Of a stretch of 64,000 bases of DNA, positions 1 through 8,919 are shown piece by piece; the stretch's first letter is position 1, and each line of letters opens with the position of its first letter. Position numbers and translations under genes: made by a program. The notes under the pieces were generated by a model. The model was not told the origin of the DNA. It saw only the letters and a list, made by a program, of their open reading frames with translations, and did no database searches. Source of the stretch: Advenella mimigardefordensis DPN7 (GTDB lineage: Bacteria; Pseudomonadota; Gammaproteobacteria; Burkholderiales; Burkholderiaceae_B); assembly GCF_000521505.1 (NCBI RefSeq), contig NZ_CP003915.1, forward strand, positions 3,968,001-4,032,000. Direction: 5' to 3'.

Positions 1-113
1 AAATTGCAATCAGTGTCATGGCAGAAGTGATTGCAGCTAAAAACGGCGTCGCCTTGCCCGCCAGCGTGAATGTAGCTTACGCCAAGGAGCAGACGACAAA
101 ACAGGTGGCTTGA
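1..113 (+). CDS. XdhC/CoxI-like protein, C-terminal fragment
   Basis: The window opens inside a reading frame that gives 36 residues and stops at TGA 111-113. The visible tail contains IAISVMAEVIAAKNG, which resembles the conserved end of the Rossmann domain in XdhC/CoxI proteins (molybdenum-cofactor insertion chaperones for xanthine dehydrogenase-type enzymes), where a helix of the type sIxAEIxAxxxG is usual. The 5' part lies outside the window, so no catalytic or cofactor residues can be checked. No gene follows on the same strand; the next gene converges on it. The family call rests on one short motif. Confidence 0.45.
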   Translation, partial: IAISVMAEVIAAKNGVALPASVNVAYAKEQTTKQVA

Positions 114-222
114 TGGAATTATGGAAAGGGATACTCGCCGCAACAGACAGGGTGTCGCTCGCGTTCAAATAGCTACAGCCATTCGTGATCCTTCCAGGGC
201 TGTTGGAACATCCAGAATCCCT

Positions 223-1032
223 CTACTCCCCAATTTTGGCAGTTGCTCCACGCACCCCGGCTCGTTTGATGATGTTGGCTATGCTGCCATCCTTGTCCGC
301 TGAAATAATAAAGTTTTTAAGTGTGGACAACCCCGCATCCCGGCCTTTTGGTATGCCCGCAGCAAAATACTCCATATCCCAATGCCCAGGCAGCACCCTG
401 GAACCGGCGACCGCATCAGACATTTGAAAAAGAATGGCATTGTTGGTCGCAAAGGCATCGATTTCCTTTTTCATTAACAGATCAATTGCATGCTCAAGCG
501 TGTCAATCTCTCGAATTTTCAACTTGGGGAAAAGTCCGGTTAACGTTTTTGACGTGCTGCTTCCTTTACTCACTCCGACCACCGCATTTGAATTGGTCAG
601 GTCATCGAAAGACGAAAATCTGGAATCGCCGGGAACCAGAAAACTCTTTTCCACCTGCATGAACGTCGGAGAGAAATCCATTATCTTTTTTCGCGATGCA
701 GTGGCATTGCTCACACTTAAATCCACTTCACCATTTTTAAAAGCAGCGAGAAGGGATGAATTGCTCGGAAATATCACAGCCTTGAATGGAACACCCAACT
801 GGCCTGCAAACAGTTTCCCCATATCGTAACCAACACCTTTGCTTTCTTCGGGTGTTGCCCCTTCAATAATAGATGTGGGGCTGCCTTTATACACCCCGAC
901 CAGCAGTGTTCCGGAAGGTGCCAGAATTTTTGTTGCTGAAGCATTATTCGCATCCGCATATACAAAGGCGGAGCTCGCTAATAACGGGATACTCAACAAG
1001 CAGATAGCGGCTTTTTTTAGTGTTTTAAACAT
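223..1032 (-). CDS. Family 3 (amino-acid type) ABC substrate-binding protein
   Basis: A 269-residue periplasmic binding protein. Residues 1-26 form a signal peptide (KK, hydrophobic core, VYA before DA). The mature part starts with a beta strand LLVGVYKG and continues with GVGYDMGKLFAGQLGV, then NGEVDLSVSNATASRKK and MDFSPTFM, the pattern of SBP_bac_3 proteins that bind polar amino acids or related small ligands. AGGAGG lies 6 bases before the ATG, which supports the start. No permease or ATPase gene lies next to it, so it is an orphan receptor here; it could feed a transporter elsewhere or act in sensing. Ligand cannot be told from sequence. Confidence 0.85.
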   Translation of the reverse strand: MFKTLKKAAICLLSIPLLASSAFVYADANNASATKILAPSGTLLVGVYKGSPTSIIEGATPEESKGVGYDMGKLFAGQLGVPFKAVIFPSNSSLLAAFKNGEVDLSVSNATASRKKIMDFSPTFMQVEKSFLVPGDSRFSSFDDLTNSNAVVGVSKGSSTSKTLTGLFPKLKIREIDTLEHAIDLLMKKEIDAFATNNAILFQMSDAVAGSRVLPGHWDMEYFAAGIPKGRDAGLSTLKNFIISADKDGSIANIIKRAGVRGATAKIGE

Positions 1033-1636
1033 ATATTTCCTCCTTCACCAAATAAATCATTGATTTCAGCGTCAAGATATTATTTACGGATGTGGCACAC
1101 CTGAGCTGCGCGCCTACCATACTTGATTGCTCTTGCTCGCTCTCGTAAAATTGTTGGGACGTTAGCGAAGCCACGTCTTATTCCATTGCAAATGCAATAC
1201 TCCTGCCTTAACTCACAATTGCCATGCCTTGTCCCCTTCTTTTTTGCCACTACTCACTGCACATTATTTTTTTACCATTGGCACAATGAAATCATGTATC
1301 GCTATTCTCAGTTAATCTGCTTATAGGGTCTAATACTATTTAAATCTCATATTTATATTATTTTCGAATAACAGTGATCCCTGCCAGTGCCGTCTGCACC
1401 TGGCGCTTGCCGCACACATAAGACGCCGTCTCCCAAGCCACCAGCCGGGCACGAAGCCAGTAAAAATGCGCCCATGACTAGGTAGGCTCGCTACTGGCGT
1501 CCAACCTCGTCTTTATTCTCCGTCGACTATTTTCAGGCCCCCGTCAGCCCTGTTCCCTATCCTGTATCAGATAAACAGATAGAACCCATGCTCCTCTTCC
1601 ACTCAGCATGCCGTTTTACAAGTAAAGGAGACCCCC
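1033..1636. other. Intergenic region between two divergent receptor genes
   Basis: About 600 bases without a convincing gene. It must hold the promoters of the flanking divergent genes. Short open frames here lack family features and good ribosome-binding sites. A separated inverted repeat, CCAGTA near 1460 and TACTGG near 1491, is visible but has no T-run. Confidence 0.5.
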
Positions 1637-2602
1637 ATGAAAATGTCATTCAAGGCCGCACTGGCGCTAACCCTATCCAGCCTGGCCTTCTGCGCCCAGG
1701 CCGCCGATTGGCCGAATCATCCGATTATCTTCGTGGCCCCATTTACAGCTGGTGGTGCCAATGACCTGGTGGCTCGGCTGATTGCCAAGGCGGTGGGCAC
1801 CGAGCTGAAGCAAAGCGTGATCGTTGAGAATCGCGCCGGTGCGGGTGGCGTGATTGGCTCAGCCCATGTCGCGCACTCACCCGCCGACGGCTACACCTAT
1901 CTGGTGGGCAGCAACGGCACTGTCACCAACAGTCTGATCCGCTCGGACCAACCGTATAAAGATGAAGAACTCACCCCGGTGGCGCTGCTGTCAGTTACCC
2001 CATCCGTTATCGTCACCAGCCCGGATAATCCGGCCAAGGATTTGAAGGAATTTGTCGAGAACGCCCGTACCAAAAAGCTTGACCGCATCACCTTCTCGAC
2101 CGCCGGTAATGGCAGCACACCGCATTTCGTGGCCATCATGATGAAGGAAGCCACGGGGCTGCCGATTGAACCCATTGCGTATAAAAGCGGTTCTGAAGGT
2201 GTGACGGCGGTGGTAGGCAAGCAGGTTGACGCGACATCTGAAGCCAGTATCGTTACGCTACCGCTGGTGAAGGCGGGCAAACTCAAAGCGCTGGCAACCA
2301 CACTGGAAAAGCGCATGGGCAGCGCGCCGGATATTCCCACCACCAGGGAAGCCGGCTTCCCGGGCATTCGGATTGGTCACTGGGCGGGCCTATACGCACC
2401 AACAGGAACACCAACAGATGTGCTGGATAAGATGAATGCCGCGGTTAACAAAGCTTTAAAAACCCAGGAAGTGCTCGATGCCCTTGGAAAAAGCAGTATT
2501 GAACCAGGTGGTGGCAGCCGTGCAGAGTTCATCAGCTTCGCAACCAGCGAACGCAAGCGTTTGGGAGAAGTCGTCAAACAGGGGAATATGCGGGCTGATT
2601 AG
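1637..2602 (+). CDS. Tripartite tricarboxylate transporter receptor (Bug family)
   Basis: A 321-residue periplasmic receptor of the Bug/TctC family, which delivers carboxylates and other small solutes to TctAB-type secondary importers. The signal peptide ends at AQA (about residue 22), followed by DWPNHPIIFVAPFTAGGAND, the usual Bug N-terminus with the PFxxGGxxD turn. Further family marks are VIVENRAGAGGVIGS and VPTTREAGFPG. GGAG lies 6 bases before the ATG. No tctA or tctB gene is near, which is common for the very large Bug families of Bordetella relatives. Ligand unknown. Confidence 0.9.
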   Translation: MKMSFKAALALTLSSLAFCAQAADWPNHPIIFVAPFTAGGANDLVARLIAKAVGTELKQSVIVENRAGAGGVIGSAHVAHSPADGYTYLVGSNGTVTNSLIRSDQPYKDEELTPVALLSVTPSVIVTSPDNPAKDLKEFVENARTKKLDRITFSTAGNGSTPHFVAIMMKEATGLPIEPIAYKSGSEGVTAVVGKQVDATSEASIVTLPLVKAGKLKALATTLEKRMGSAPDIPTTREAGFPGIRIGHWAGLYAPTGTPTDVLDKMNAAVNKALKTQEVLDALGKSSIEPGGGSRAEFISFATSERKRLGEVVKQGNMRAD

Positions 2603-2894
2603 ACGCACTAATTGCATGCTTCGGCCCGTGTATTGTCTACTTCGAGCCAGTCACGGCGCCGTGCACATCATGCAACCATCCCTGGCATGTGTCTTACCGC
2701 AAGGAAGCGTTCCGCTACGAAGACATGCTTACATTCAGTACAGCACTGATTCTATCTACATGCGCTTCTAAATGCCTGCGTAAAATCATTGCTATGTCAT
2801 TTACCTATACCTGAAATCTATCTGAACATCTGGTATCACGCTGCAGTATCCCTCATCATTGACCGTTCTTATATCAATAATGACGGAGATGGAA

Positions 2895-3767
2895 ATGAAT
2901 AAACTATTGTCGCTGGCTGTAGGGATGGGTCTCGCTGTGCAGGCCTTTGTCGTGCACGCCAATGCCAGCAACATTCCGGATACGCAGACCCGCGTTATCC
3001 AGACGCCCAAGGGAGCGCAGGTGGAAGTGTTTATTAATGGCACCGGCGCGCCTATTGTTCTGTTGCCCTCACGCGGCCGGGGTGCAGAGGATTTTGACCC
3101 GGTAGTGCCATTCCTGCAGCAGAAAGGTTACCAGGTAATTCGTCCGGAGCCGCGCGGCATAGGCAAAAGCACGGGACCAACAGAAAATATTACCTTGCAT
3201 GATCTGGCCGAGGATATTAACCAGGTGATCGAACAGGTTGCCAAAAAGCCGGCTGTCATTGCCGGGCATGCTTTCGGCAACTGGGTTGCGCGCATGACGG
3301 CAGTGGATCATCCAGACGCAGTGCGGGGTGTGGTCATCATTGCGGCTGCGGCCAAAAGCTATCCCGAAGCCATGCCGGAGCTGGTGGAAAAAGTGCGTCA
3401 TGCCACCGATCAGAGCGTTCCGGAAGCCCAGCGGCTGGCGGCACTGGAATACGGATTCTTTTCCAAAGGACATGATGCACGTTCCTGGCTGAAAGGCAGT
3501 TATGGCAATGTCAGCAAGCTCCAGCGCGCAGCAGGCAAGGCAACGCCGCAGTCAGAATGGTGGTCCGGCGGAAACGCTCCCTTGCTGGAAATACAGGGTG
3601 ACCTTGATCCGTTCAAACCGCAGTCTACCCGCCAGGAGATGAAAGATGAGTTCGGCTCCCGGATCAGCACCGTGGTTATCGCAAACGCCAGCCACGCACT
3701 TGTGCCGGAACAGCCGCAAGCATTGGCGGACGCGCTCGACAGCTGGATCAAGACGCTTAAGCCCTAG
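2895..3767 (+). CDS. Exported alpha/beta-hydrolase-fold protein without nucleophile serine
   Basis: A 290-residue protein. I prefer ATG 2895 over upstream in-frame ATGs at 2859, 2880 and 2889 because GGAG sits 6 bases before it and a signal peptide follows directly (hydrophobic core, then VHANA near residues 20-24). The alpha/beta-hydrolase fold is shown by VLLPSRGRG (oxyanion region, about 56-63), PRGIGKS, the elbow GHAFG (124-128), GDLDPF (acid region) and NASHALVPEQP (histidine). The elbow has Ala126 where Ser, Cys or Asp normally serves as nucleophile, read from codon GCT. It may be a non-hydrolytic binding protein or use another mechanism. A strong terminator follows. Confidence 0.8.
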   Translation: MNKLLSLAVGMGLAVQAFVVHANASNIPDTQTRVIQTPKGAQVEVFINGTGAPIVLLPSRGRGAEDFDPVVPFLQQKGYQVIRPEPRGIGKSTGPTENITLHDLAEDINQVIEQVAKKPAVIAGHAFGNWVARMTAVDHPDAVRGVVIIAAAAKSYPEAMPELVEKVRHATDQSVPEAQRLAALEYGFFSKGHDARSWLKGSYGNVSKLQRAAGKATPQSEWWSGGNAPLLEIQGDLDPFKPQSTRQEMKDEFGSRISTVVIANASHALVPEQPQALADALDSWIKTLKP

Positions 3768-3779
3768 CCGTTAACCCCC

Positions 3780-3811
3780 GAAGAGGCCAGTTGGCAGGCT
3801 GGCTTCTTTCA
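3780..3811 (+). terminator. Rho-independent terminator after the hydrolase-fold gene
   Basis: GAAGAGGCCAG pairs with CTGGCTTCTTT across an 8-base loop (11 pairs counting two G-T), ending in a pyrimidine-rich tail, 12 bases after the stop codon. Confidence 0.65.
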
Positions 3812-3908
3812 TAACGCTCCGACTCTACAAAACGGTCGAACCGGTAACCGTCTCATGCCGCCGCATGGCAAGCGTTGAACGCTGCGCCGCCACCGCACGC
3901 ACAAAACA

Positions 3909-4802
3909 TCAGCCCACCCAATCCTTCACATCCAGCACCGCCGCCGCAAACGCCTCCGGTGCTTCCTGCGGCAGATTGTGCCCGACATTGGGTATGATCC
4001 GGTTTTCATGACGTCCGGTAAAACGGGATGGATCGGCACGTGTCCCTGACACGGGCGTCACGCCATCGGCATCGCCCTCCAGGGTTATCGTGGGCACGGT
4101 AATCGGCGGCGCGCCGGCCAGGCGCCTTTCCATTTCGTCGAACAACGGATCGCCATCGACCAGCCCGTAGCGGTGTCGATAGGAATGAATCACAACCTCG
4201 ACGAAATCGGGATTTTCAAACGCCGCTGCGGAGCGGGCGTAGGTGTCTTCGTCAAAGCGCCAGGTTGGTGACCATAATGACCACAGGAGCCGACAGAATG
4301 CGTAATGGTGTTCAGTCAGCCCGGCGCGACCACGTTCCCCATGAAAATAATATTGATACCACAAGCGATATTCTTTCTCCGGGCTGGCCGGCTGCATGGC
4401 TGCGGCAATATCCTGTATGTTGTAGCCGTTCACGGAAACCAGGCCGCGCACTCTGGACGGATAGAGCGCGGCCACAATGCAGGCAGCCCGGCCACCCCAG
4501 TCGTAGCCGCCCAGTACCACTTGTTCAATGTGCAGCGCATCCAGCAACGCCAGCAAATCCGCCCCCAATGCCGCCTGTTGTCCCGAGCGCGGTATGCTCG
4601 CATCAACAAAGCGGGTTGGTCCGTAGCCTCGAAGAAACGGGGTAATAACGCGTGCGCCACGCGATATCAGTCGCGGTGTGACCTCGTCATAGGCATGGAT
4701 ATCATAAGGGAAGCCATGTAGCAGAACGACCGGCCAACCATCTGCGCTGCCCTGCTCTACGTAGGCGATCTCCAACTGCGGGGTCGCAATGGTCTTAAGC
4801 AT
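3909..4802 (-). CDS. Alpha/beta hydrolase, epoxide hydrolase/haloalkane dehalogenase type
   Basis: A 297-residue cytoplasmic hydrolase without a signal peptide. HGFPYD (about 29-34) is the oxyanion-hole motif and GGYDWGGRA places Asp101 at the nucleophile elbow, as in soluble epoxide hydrolases and haloalkane dehalogenases rather than Ser esterases. EGDADGVTP and NVGHNLPQEAPEAF supply the distal acid and catalytic His. AAGGA precedes the ATG by 7 bases. It starts 18 bases after the end of the EamA transporter gene on the same strand, so the two are probably co-transcribed. The substrate is not known; a proline or acetoin-ester type esterase is less likely given the Asp nucleophile. Confidence 0.8.
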   Translation of the reverse strand: MLKTIATPQLEIAYVEQGSADGWPVVLLHGFPYDIHAYDEVTPRLISRGARVITPFLRGYGPTRFVDASIPRSGQQAALGADLLALLDALHIEQVVLGGYDWGGRAACIVAALYPSRVRGLVSVNGYNIQDIAAAMQPASPEKEYRLWYQYYFHGERGRAGLTEHHYAFCRLLWSLWSPTWRFDEDTYARSAAAFENPDFVEVVIHSYRHRYGLVDGDPLFDEMERRLAGAPPITVPTITLEGDADGVTPVSGTRADPSRFTGRHENRIIPNVGHNLPQEAPEAFAAAVLDVKDWVG

Positions 4803-4820
4803 GTCGTTATCCTTTTGTTG

Positions 4821-5669
4821 TCAAAGTCCCAGGAAAACCGTACCGCCCGCGACGGTCACGCAGGCGAGCCAGCATTTTGCGCTCACCGTTTCTCGTAAAA
4901 ACAATCTCCCGATAAGCACAGCAAACACCACACTGGTTTCGCGTAATGCCGATACGGCACCGATAGCACCCGACTGCAAGGCCCAGATCACAATACCATA
5001 TGCCGTGAGCGATACCAGACCGCCGATCATCGATATGCCAGTTGTCATGGGGGTCGTGCGTACTGGCGTCAGCAACGCGGCGAGTCCACGTCGGACAACA
5101 AATAGCACCGGCATGAACCAATAGAACAGGAACATCCATGCCGTGTAGGCCAGCACCTGGCCGCCCGACAGGCGTACGCCAACGCCGTCGATCACAGTAT
5201 AGACCGCGATCATGACACCCGTCATTAGCGCAGCCTGAACGCCCGCGCGCGACACATGCCGTCCCTTCATTGCAATCGCAATAATCCCGCCCGATATCAT
5301 CGCAATGCCCAGGCCCTGCAAGGCCCCGATGGCTTCGTGAGCAAAAAGCGCAGCGCCCAGCGTCACGAACAACGGCGAGGAACCACGTGCTATCGGATAG
5401 GCCTGGGCCAGATCGCTGCTTCGGTACGAGCGCACCAGGCTGACGTTGTAGAGAATGTGGACCAGCCCGGAGGCGACGATGTATGGCCAGGCCGCGCGAG
5501 CCGGCAACGGAGTGAACACAATCACAACGGTGGCAACGGCCGCGATGGCGATGCTCATCCACGTCATGGAAAGCAGGCGATCGCCATTGCCATGCAGCAT
5601 GGCATTCCAGCTTGCGTGAAGCAACGCGGCCAGCAGGACCAGACCCCAAACAGATAGATCGCTAAACAT
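4821..5669 (-). CDS. EamA/DMT-family permease
   Basis: A 282-residue integral membrane protein with about ten hydrophobic segments in two halves, the arrangement of two EamA domains. The N-terminal segment contains LLAALLHASWNAMLH, a typical DMT start, and the C-terminal half has QSGAIGAVSALRETSVVFA with the conserved RETS just before the ninth helix. DMT proteins mostly export amino acids and metabolites. It is the first gene of a likely two-gene unit with the hydrolase, and is divergent from a LysR regulator 100 bases away, which probably controls it. Confidence 0.85.
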   Translation of the reverse strand: MFSDLSVWGLVLLAALLHASWNAMLHGNGDRLLSMTWMSIAIAAVATVVIVFTPLPARAAWPYIVASGLVHILYNVSLVRSYRSSDLAQAYPIARGSSPLFVTLGAALFAHEAIGALQGLGIAMISGGIIAIAMKGRHVSRAGVQAALMTGVMIAVYTVIDGVGVRLSGGQVLAYTAWMFLFYWFMPVLFVVRRGLAALLTPVRTTPMTTGISMIGGLVSLTAYGIVIWALQSGAIGAVSALRETSVVFAVLIGRLFLRETVSAKCWLACVTVAGGTVFLGL

Positions 5670-5768
5670 GCGAATCCCGCAATAAAAGTGTAGCGAGAAG
5701 TATATCTATCTTGTTATTGTGTCACAAACCATATAAATTGACGGTTCGTATTAGATAAACTATTCCGA

Positions 5769-6671
5769 ATGAACCTGACACTCCCTCCCCTTAATGCCTT
5801 GCGTGCCTTCGAAGCAGCCGGCCGGCTGGGCAGCTTTAAGGAAGCGGCTGCGCAATTGCACGTCACCAGCGGTGCTGTGAGCCAGCAGGTGCGGCTACTG
5901 GAAGAATGGCTGGGCGCGCCACTCTTTGAACGACATAACCGGCGTGTAACGCTGACGGCAGCCGCCCGGGCCTATCTGGCGAAAATCGGTCCCCTGTTCG
6001 AACAGCTGGCGCTGGCTACAGCGAACTTTGGCGTTCCCACCACCGTGTCCAGAACGCTATCCGTGAACGCATCCGCCACATTCACCCTGCGCTGGCTGGT
6101 GCCTCGACTGGACACGTTCCGTAGCGAATACCCAGACATAAACGTGAGAATAGAAACATCAAACGAGCCGGTGGAAAGCCTGAAAGACACCTATGACGTG
6201 ATCATTCGTGGCGGTCCGGACACGTTCTATGGTTATTCGATGCAACCGTTTCTGCTCGAAGAGCGATTACCGGTGTGCAGCCCGGCGCTATTGCAGCGCT
6301 TGCCATTACACGAACCGGATGATCTGCGAGCCCATACGCTGCTCCATACCACAAGCCTGCCGCGCGTATGGACGGACTGGCTGGCAAAGGCCCAGGTTGA
6401 TGGCCTGACACCGGCGGCGACGCTGACCTTCGATCACTTCTATCTTACTTTGCAGGCGGCCATCGACGGTATGGGTATCGCCATGGGACCCACCTCGCTT
6501 GTCGCGGACGACCTCGCGGCCGGCCGACTGGTAACCCCGTTCACCAGTCCGCGCCTGCCGTCACGCAGCTATTGCACTTACGTGCCGGATGCAAGTTCCG
6601 CCAATGAAGTCGTCGTGCTGTTTCGCGCATGGCTTGAACGCGAGGGAGAGCCATGGATATCTGGAGGTTGA
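5769..6671 (+). CDS. LysR-family regulator, GcvA-like
   Basis: A 300-residue regulator. The winged helix-turn-helix spans about residues 5-63 (LNALRAFEAAGRLGSFKEAA, then GAVSQQVRLLEEWLG), followed by a linker helix and a periplasmic-binding-like effector domain beginning near residue 92. LPPLNALRAFEAAGR is the characteristic opening of the GcvA group. No clear Shine-Dalgarno sequence precedes ATG 5769. It is divergent from the EamA/hydrolase pair and likely regulates that pair and itself through the 99-base gap. Confidence 0.88.
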   Translation: MNLTLPPLNALRAFEAAGRLGSFKEAAAQLHVTSGAVSQQVRLLEEWLGAPLFERHNRRVTLTAAARAYLAKIGPLFEQLALATANFGVPTTVSRTLSVNASATFTLRWLVPRLDTFRSEYPDINVRIETSNEPVESLKDTYDVIIRGGPDTFYGYSMQPFLLEERLPVCSPALLQRLPLHEPDDLRAHTLLHTTSLPRVWTDWLAKAQVDGLTPAATLTFDHFYLTLQAAIDGMGIAMGPTSLVADDLAAGRLVTPFTSPRLPSRSYCTYVPDASSANEVVVLFRAWLEREGEPWISGG

Positions 6672-6732
6672 GCGCCTGGCGGGCATGTCAGGCCGAACGC
6701 ATCGATCGACATGATGCAATGACAGAGAGCGA

Positions 6733-7659
6733 TTAGCTGCCCGGATTCTGATCCAGCCGACGCCCTATACGTATCACCGCTAACATCATCATCAGATTGA
6801 CGAACACCATCAGGAACAGCACTGTGCCGATCATGAAGGGATTGACAAGCAAAGTCAGTGGCGTCACGCCCTGGCTGAGCCGTTCCATTTCCTGATTCAT
6901 TTTACGGGACGGTGGGACATATAACGCCCTGAGTTTTTCTGAAAATGTCGTTTCAAAGGATGAGATTAAGGTGCTGCTGATCGTCGCTGAAGGCAAAGCA
7001 AACAGGTCGTCGCGCGGTGCCTTACTGTCCAGATAAGCGCTTACACTTTGATCCAGACCAGCAAGAAAGGCCTTGTGCAGAGCAGCTTCCTCTTCATCGT
7101 TGTCAGCAAAATGAAGAAGAGACTTCACGTTTGACGCGATGATGCCGCGCACAGTCTGCTTACCGCAATGCTCAAGCGCATCGGTGGCCGTTACCGCACC
7201 GGAGTCGGAATTGCAAAGAAAGGAATACTTGTCAATGGCTTCAAATTCAGCCGGAGCCAGTACTGAATGAGCATCGTCCTGCCCTGCTTCATCAATACGT
7301 ACACGCGCTTCGGGTTTACTATCTGCAAAGGCGCGAATCTGGCGAATAATGCTGTCGTAATGTGCGGCGATGTCAGGCCTTTTCATGGCGTCCTGCAGTT
7401 TAACCGCGTTTTCGTCCAGACCAGAGGCTTCGATCTGTGCGCGGCGAACAGAAGCTTCAAATACCTTGGCGTCAGGCTTGAGACCTGCCACACGCTGTGC
7501 AATGCTCCCATTATTGTTAGGCATATAATGCCGCCAGCCGTTTGGTATGGTAAGCGCCGCCCACCAGATAGCACACACCAGGAAGATCAACCCCAGCAGG
7601 ATAAGTGCAAGTCTGCCGGCGAGCATGATTTTTTGTTCCAGAAAATCGAGTTTTTTCAT
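6733..7659 (-). CDS. Two-TM membrane protein of unknown function (paralogue A)
   Basis: A 308-residue protein with one hydrophobic segment at each end (about 12-36 and 273-298) and a long, charged, helix-rich middle, probably periplasmic. Two cysteines, C149 and C165, flank a short variable stretch and could form a disulfide. I recognise no family. It is clearly homologous to the 353-residue protein encoded at 16701-17762: both begin MKKLD(F/Y)LE(Q/R)KIMLAGRL, align without gaps up to C149, and end with NLMMMLAVIRIGRRL. The sequence in front of both genes is also similar, so the duplication included the control region. The second C-terminal segment followed by RIGRRL suggests a cytoplasmic tail. 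Confidence 0.75.
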   Translation of the reverse strand: MKKLDFLEQKIMLAGRLALILLGLIFLVCAIWWAALTIPNGWRHYMPNNNGSIAQRVAGLKPDAKVFEASVRRAQIEASGLDENAVKLQDAMKRPDIAAHYDSIIRQIRAFADSKPEARVRIDEAGQDDAHSVLAPAEFEAIDKYSFLCNSDSGAVTATDALEHCGKQTVRGIIASNVKSLLHFADNDEEEAALHKAFLAGLDQSVSAYLDSKAPRDDLFALPSATISSTLISSFETTFSEKLRALYVPPSRKMNQEMERLSQGVTPLTLLVNPFMIGTVLFLMVFVNLMMMLAVIRIGRRLDQNPGS

Positions 7660-7692
7660 ATGTCGTGAAGATAGATAGTGACACTTTTTTCA

Positions 7693-7709
7693 GCCTGAAC
7701 TATTCAGGC
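7693..7709. repeat. Inverted repeat upstream of membrane protein A
   Basis: GCCTGAA and TTCAGGC form a perfect 7-bp stem around a 3-base loop, 34 bases before the start of the membrane protein gene. It has no T-run in the direction of either gene, so an operator or leader structure is likelier than a terminator. The paralogue keeps the adjoining TTTTTTCAGCCTGA but not the right arm. Confidence 0.45.
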
Positions 7710-7933
7710 GCAGCATTCTATCAAGCTGCCAGAACGGGTCAATGACCCTGATCAAGAATCGGGATGTGTGGCCCTGTCTGCTGGTTGCCTGGCGATTCAC
7801 TGTCTTTATCCTGAGTGCTCTCTCGCCGGGCCGATGGGAGGCGCATTCGGCAAAGCGAAGATGGCATCACCACACCAGACGCCTCCTGGAACATATACAT
7901 CATCCCAATCCACGTATATCCACCAATTGACGC

Positions 7934-7947
7934 TACTAATATATTAA
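7934..7947. promoter_or_regulatory. Presumed GntR operator, copy 1
   Basis: CTACTAATATATTA contains the perfect palindrome TAATATATTA (7938-7947). The same 14 bases occur at 14968-14981 before the ABC importer operon. Its position 212 bases before the regulator's start suggests autoregulation. Assignment to this regulator is inference from shared location. Confidence 0.5.
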
Positions 7948-8158
7948 TGTTTTAATAATACCGAACCGCCCGTTTTACGCAGTCTACGCAACCGCCGCCG
8001 CTCACCCACCAAAATGGCGCCCCCCCGTGGACGCTAGCGAAAACAGGCTGAACAAAAATGCATGGTCTAGCCTGCAGGCAAAGGCCACTGATCTGCTACA
8101 TTAATATTTATTGACGCAATTATTCAACAATAGTAAACCAACAAACAGATAAGCAACG

Positions 8159-8845
8159 ATGGCGAAAAAAATGGAGCTTGACCGGGGCAGGCAGACAGGG
8201 CCCCAGTTGTATGAATTTCTCAGGCAGAAAATTATTGATCTCAAACTCGCGCCTGGGGCGGTTCTGTCGCGGGCAGAACTGGCCGCCGAGTTCAAGATCA
8301 GCCAAACCCCCGTACGCGAAGCGCTGTTGAAACTGGCACAGGAAAACCTGGTGGATGTGATTCCGCAGGCGTCGACCCGGGTCAGCCTGATCGATGTCTC
8401 CTTCGCGCGGGAAACGCACTTTCTGCGCCAATCCATTGAACTGGAACTGGTACGGGAGCTTACCCTCAACCCGAATCCGGCAGCGACAGATGCCTTGCAA
8501 AGCCTTTTGCAGCGGCTTGAAGTGCTGCGCGATACCGGAAAACTGGCTGCATTCACTGAAGCAGACCGGGCGTTTCACTTTACCCTGTACGAATACACCG
8601 ACAAGGAACCCTTGTGGCATCTGGTGCGCAGCCGCAGCGGCCATCTTGACCGCCTGCGTCGACTGCACCTGCCGGTGGTGGGCAAGCAAAACCAGATCAT
8701 CGATGATCACCGGCGTATCCTGAAAGCCATTGTTGCACAGGACGTGGCCGAAGCGCAGCAGGCGCTCAGAGATCATCTGTCCGGCACGCTGGTCTATGTC
8801 AGCCAGTTGCAGGCAGACTATCCAGACTTGTTCGCATATGAGTAA
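8159..8845 (+). CDS. GntR-family regulator, FadR/FCD subgroup
   Basis: A 228-residue regulator. The winged helix-turn-helix covers about residues 14-80, with AEFKISQTPVREALLKLAQE as its recognition part, and an all-helical FCD ligand domain fills about 90-220, containing ADRAFHFTLYEYT and the H-rich DDHRRILKAI that provides metal-binding histidines in this subgroup. FCD regulators commonly respond to sugar acids and other carboxylates. It directly precedes the SMP-30 lactonase gene (74 bases) and converges on the udh-importer operon, so it is the likely local regulator of sugar-acid use. Confidence 0.88.
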   Translation: MAKKMELDRGRQTGPQLYEFLRQKIIDLKLAPGAVLSRAELAAEFKISQTPVREALLKLAQENLVDVIPQASTRVSLIDVSFARETHFLRQSIELELVRELTLNPNPAATDALQSLLQRLEVLRDTGKLAAFTEADRAFHFTLYEYTDKEPLWHLVRSRSGHLDRLRRLHLPVVGKQNQIIDDHRRILKAIVAQDVAEAQQALRDHLSGTLVYVSQLQADYPDLFAYE

Positions 8846-8919
8846 CATCACAGCCCGGTTAGCGGGTTGGCCGCAGCATTCTTTGTAAATCAACCTTATC
8901 ACGACACGAGGGCAATACC

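Larger units (their letters stand above)
7660..8158. other. Control region between membrane protein A and the gntR-type gene
   Basis: About 500 bases holding divergent promoters, an inverted repeat at 7693-7709 and the presumed GntR operator at 7934-7947. A second, weaker AT-rich site resembling the operator (GCTACATTAATATTTATT) lies at 8095-8112, 47 bases before the start codon. A 62-codon open frame at 7742-7930 has no family features and is not called. Confidence 0.5.

Noticed and set aside
1123..1326. Open frame of 67 codons in the first large gap
   Set aside because: No ribosome site, no family features and unlikely composition.
4807..5649. Open frame of 280 codons on the minus strand in a second frame
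   Set aside because: Overlaps the EamA permease gene, whose product has clear transmembrane segments; this frame is Arg/Gly/Cys-rich and meaningless.
7742..7930. Open frame of 62 codons in the control region of the gntR-type gene
   Set aside because: No ribosome site or homology; it lies among regulatory sites.
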